A stretch of DNA of 64,000 nucleotides from NCBI RefSeq assembly GCF_033568475.1, contig NC_133123.1, positions 158,425,753 through 158,489,752 of the forward strand, written 5' to 3'. Origin of the DNA: Henckelia pumila (Eukaryota; Streptophyta; Magnoliopsida; Lamiales; Gesneriaceae). Positions 62,147 through 64,000 of this stretch are shown here, one piece after another. Below the pieces are notes generated by a model. It was not told the origin of the DNA, ran no database searches, and worked only from the letters and a program-made list of their open reading frames with translations. Both the position numbers and the translations under genes were made by a program. Numbering within the stretch: position 1 is the first letter of the stretch; every line of letters begins with the position of its first letter.

Positions 62147-62873
62147 GATGGGTTCAATGGAGATTTAACTGGAGCCACAGTTGGAAGAGGAAGAAGGTGT
62201 CTCCGCCGCCGGTGTGGCGGTGGTTGCTTGGTTGGTGGTGGTGGTAGTGGTGGTGGCTGAGGAGTGAGAAGGTGAAGAAGAGATGAGTTGGGGTCAGCTG
62301 GTGGAAATCTCTGCCATTTGAATATAATAACACTCATTTAATTATCATGCTATTTTATTAATTGTTTTATTATTCTGTTACTAATTGCTTTTTATTGCTA
62401 ATTATGACATATATGTATACACACTCACATATATTTAATATTTGGTTAAATTAAAAATTTCGTGGTTCCCCTTATTACAACGGTTCTTTTTGTCGAAAGA
62501 TTAAGAAGTGGGTCAAAAATTCATCAAAAATATTATATTATATCATATTATATATATTATGTAATTTGTATGTGTCTATATTTCGGATTATCGAATAGTA
62601 TTTTTTATTTTTTTTGAAGATAAAATAAATGTATTAATCCAAATTATTCGCGGATACAATTTCTTGTAACAGTCCCCAGGCATCGAATTATATGTGTTGT
62701 CGGACCAACAATATTCCCACAATGGCCTCTAATAACAGCCCCGATGGAAAATTTCCCTATTTTTCATATATATATTTGTAGTACGTATTTTCCTCATCTC
62801 AAATTTAAATTCTACATATGTGGTTGATTTGATCGATTTAAAATATATATTAATTTATATATGTGTATTTAGC
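62147..62873. other. CPK 5' UTR/promoter and AT-rich spacer
   Basis: 62160-62300 is GC-richer with (GGT/ACC)n-like runs, likely the CPK 5' UTR. Beyond 62330 the sequence is AT-rich without genes. Confidence 0.5.
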
Positions 62874-63067
62874 AAGGTTTTATAAAGATTGAAGTACGTC
62901 GAAACATGAAAGTTAAGCTTTAAGTTTTTTAAGTTTAAGAGAATTTTGTACGAGCTTAAGCGGGAAAAATAAGGTTTTAAAAAGATTGAAGTAAGTCGAA
63001 AGATGAAAGTTAAGTTTTAAGTTTTTTAAGTTTAAGAGAGTTTTATACGAGCTTAAGAGGGAAAAAA
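62874..63067 (+). repeat. 97-bp tandem duplication
   Basis: Two copies starting AAGGTTTTA at 62874 and 62971 share 'agattgaagta.gtcgaaa.atgaaagttaag.tttaagttttttaagtttaagaga' and end near GCTTAAG.GGGAAAAA. About 90 percent identical by eye. No coding. Confidence 0.8.
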
Positions 63068-63426
63068 ACGTTTTTAATTATACTATAATTTCATGTTTGA
63101 CTACAATTTTAATTATTTTAAGACAACATTAAATAAAATTAAGATTAATCATAAATATAAGATTTAATAAATATGTAAAGTTCTAAATTATAAATATAAA
63201 ATTTATAGAACTATTTTCATTTTAAAAAACAAATAAAATTTTTCGTTTTAAAAATCGTTACTTAATCGAACTTAATCATATCAAATCTTAAACCAGCATG
63301 TCAAAACACTAATATGTAGACAATTCACAATAGGAAAATCGACCAAAAGGTCATATGGTTTCCAACAACATAACAATGGTTAGAGAATGATTACTCTTGA
63401 TGAGTATCAGAGTATATACATGACGT

Positions 63427-63597
63427 GGGTGATGCTACATGTACACGGAGGATTACACGTTGGGTTACACGTAGCACATGAAATTACATAAATGTATTTT
63501 GGAAAGAGGTTTTTCAAATAAAGTGGAGGGATACTTTTATAATTTCATGTGTAGTGTGTAATCCAACATGTAACTCTCCATGTACACATAACATTTC
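63427..63597. mobile_element. Foldback MITE-like element
   Basis: Left arm (GTGATGCTACATGTACACGGAGG...CACATGAAATTA) and right arm (TAATTTCATGTGTAGTGTGTAATCC...TCCATGTACACATAACAT) are imperfect inverted copies around an AT-rich loop. Target duplication not resolved. Confidence 0.55.
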
Positions 63598-64000
63598 CCT
63601 AACGTATTAAAAATTTGAACTATAAAAGGAAATCTTTAGCTTACTTTTGGATTTCGAATTTTTTTTTTTTTAAAAAAAGAAAAAAACAGAAGAGAAATTT
63701 GAAGATAGAATTTAAAATAACTTTAAATCGTAAATTTAAAATTTATCCAAACAACTCAAAACTAATTAAAAGATACTTGAATATTCAAGTGGATTTTGTT
63801 AAATAAAACAATAGATTTATTATTATGCATTTGAAACCTTCAACTTAAATCTCATATTATTATTTTTAACAATAATACATACACCGCGCGTCGAGTAATT
63901 GAAAAAAAAAAACCAAGTCTAGAAAAAAAAACGAATCGCAGGCGAAAAGTTTCGAAAACTCGAATGGATCGAACCACGAGGCACGAAGTTTACATCCGCA
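63598..64000. other. AT-rich terminal spacer
   Basis: No genes. The frame at 63615-63806 is low-complexity Lys/Phe-rich. Confidence 0.5.

Overview
This is a plant nuclear genome window, almost certainly from a eudicot. It has intron-rich genes with GT-AG splicing, AT-rich spacers and dense plant-type transposable elements (Ty1-copia, a long solo LTR, hAT/Mutator/PIF-type MITEs, an endogenous pararetrovirus). Repeat style makes an asterid (Lamiales-like) host my best guess, at low confidence. I assembled four conserved host genes exon by exon and all four are open: a proton-coupled NPF (NRT1/PTR) transporter on + (17068-20123, 4 exons, 586 aa), a plasma-membrane H+-ATPase on - (27250-20569, 21 exons, 956 aa), a class-B DnaJ co-chaperone on - (56239-51476, 2 exons, 335 aa) and a CPK10/CPK30-type calcium-dependent protein kinase on - (62146-58331, 7 exons, 536 aa). 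NPF and the H+-ATPase are tail to tail, 445 bp apart. One builds the proton gradient that the other uses, but co-location alone does not show a functional link.

Layout. 1-1209: 3' end of a Ty1-copia element with a 224-bp LTR. About 1.9-12.7 kb: a decayed minus-strand endogenous pararetrovirus (Caulimoviridae, coat-then-movement-protein order as in solendo/cavemoviruses). It keeps its tRNA-Met primer site, a TATA promoter with duplicated upstream boxes and an ORF3/ORF4 overlap. It is interrupted by a 5'-truncated copia element (about 5.06-9.99 kb) joined directly to viral reverse transcriptase sequence. 12.9-17 kb: AT-rich spacer with three well-defined MITEs. 17-27 kb: NPF and H+-ATPase. 27-33.7 kb: AT-rich spacer with a hAT-like element and a foldback element that contains a fragment of plastid 16S rDNA.

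33,683-44,251: a complete, very young Ty1-copia element. It has LTRs of 1336 and 1334 bp that differ at two bases plus a C-run, target duplication GAGAC, intact gag and pol, and a third sense ORF of about 920-999 codons between pol and the 3' LTR. This ORF has what looks like its own TATA promoter. A short motif, TCRACCG, is scattered at high density through the LTR and all three ORFs. I consider the third ORF plus this motif the most interesting system in the window. 45,390-48,600: a 3.2-kb solo LTR (duplication AACAC) with an internal GC-rich 180-bp triplication. 48.6-64 kb: small repeats, the DnaJ and CPK genes, a hAT-like element (duplication ATTTCAAA) and terminal AT-rich sequence.

All calls come from reading the sequence and from recalled family motifs. 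No database search was run.
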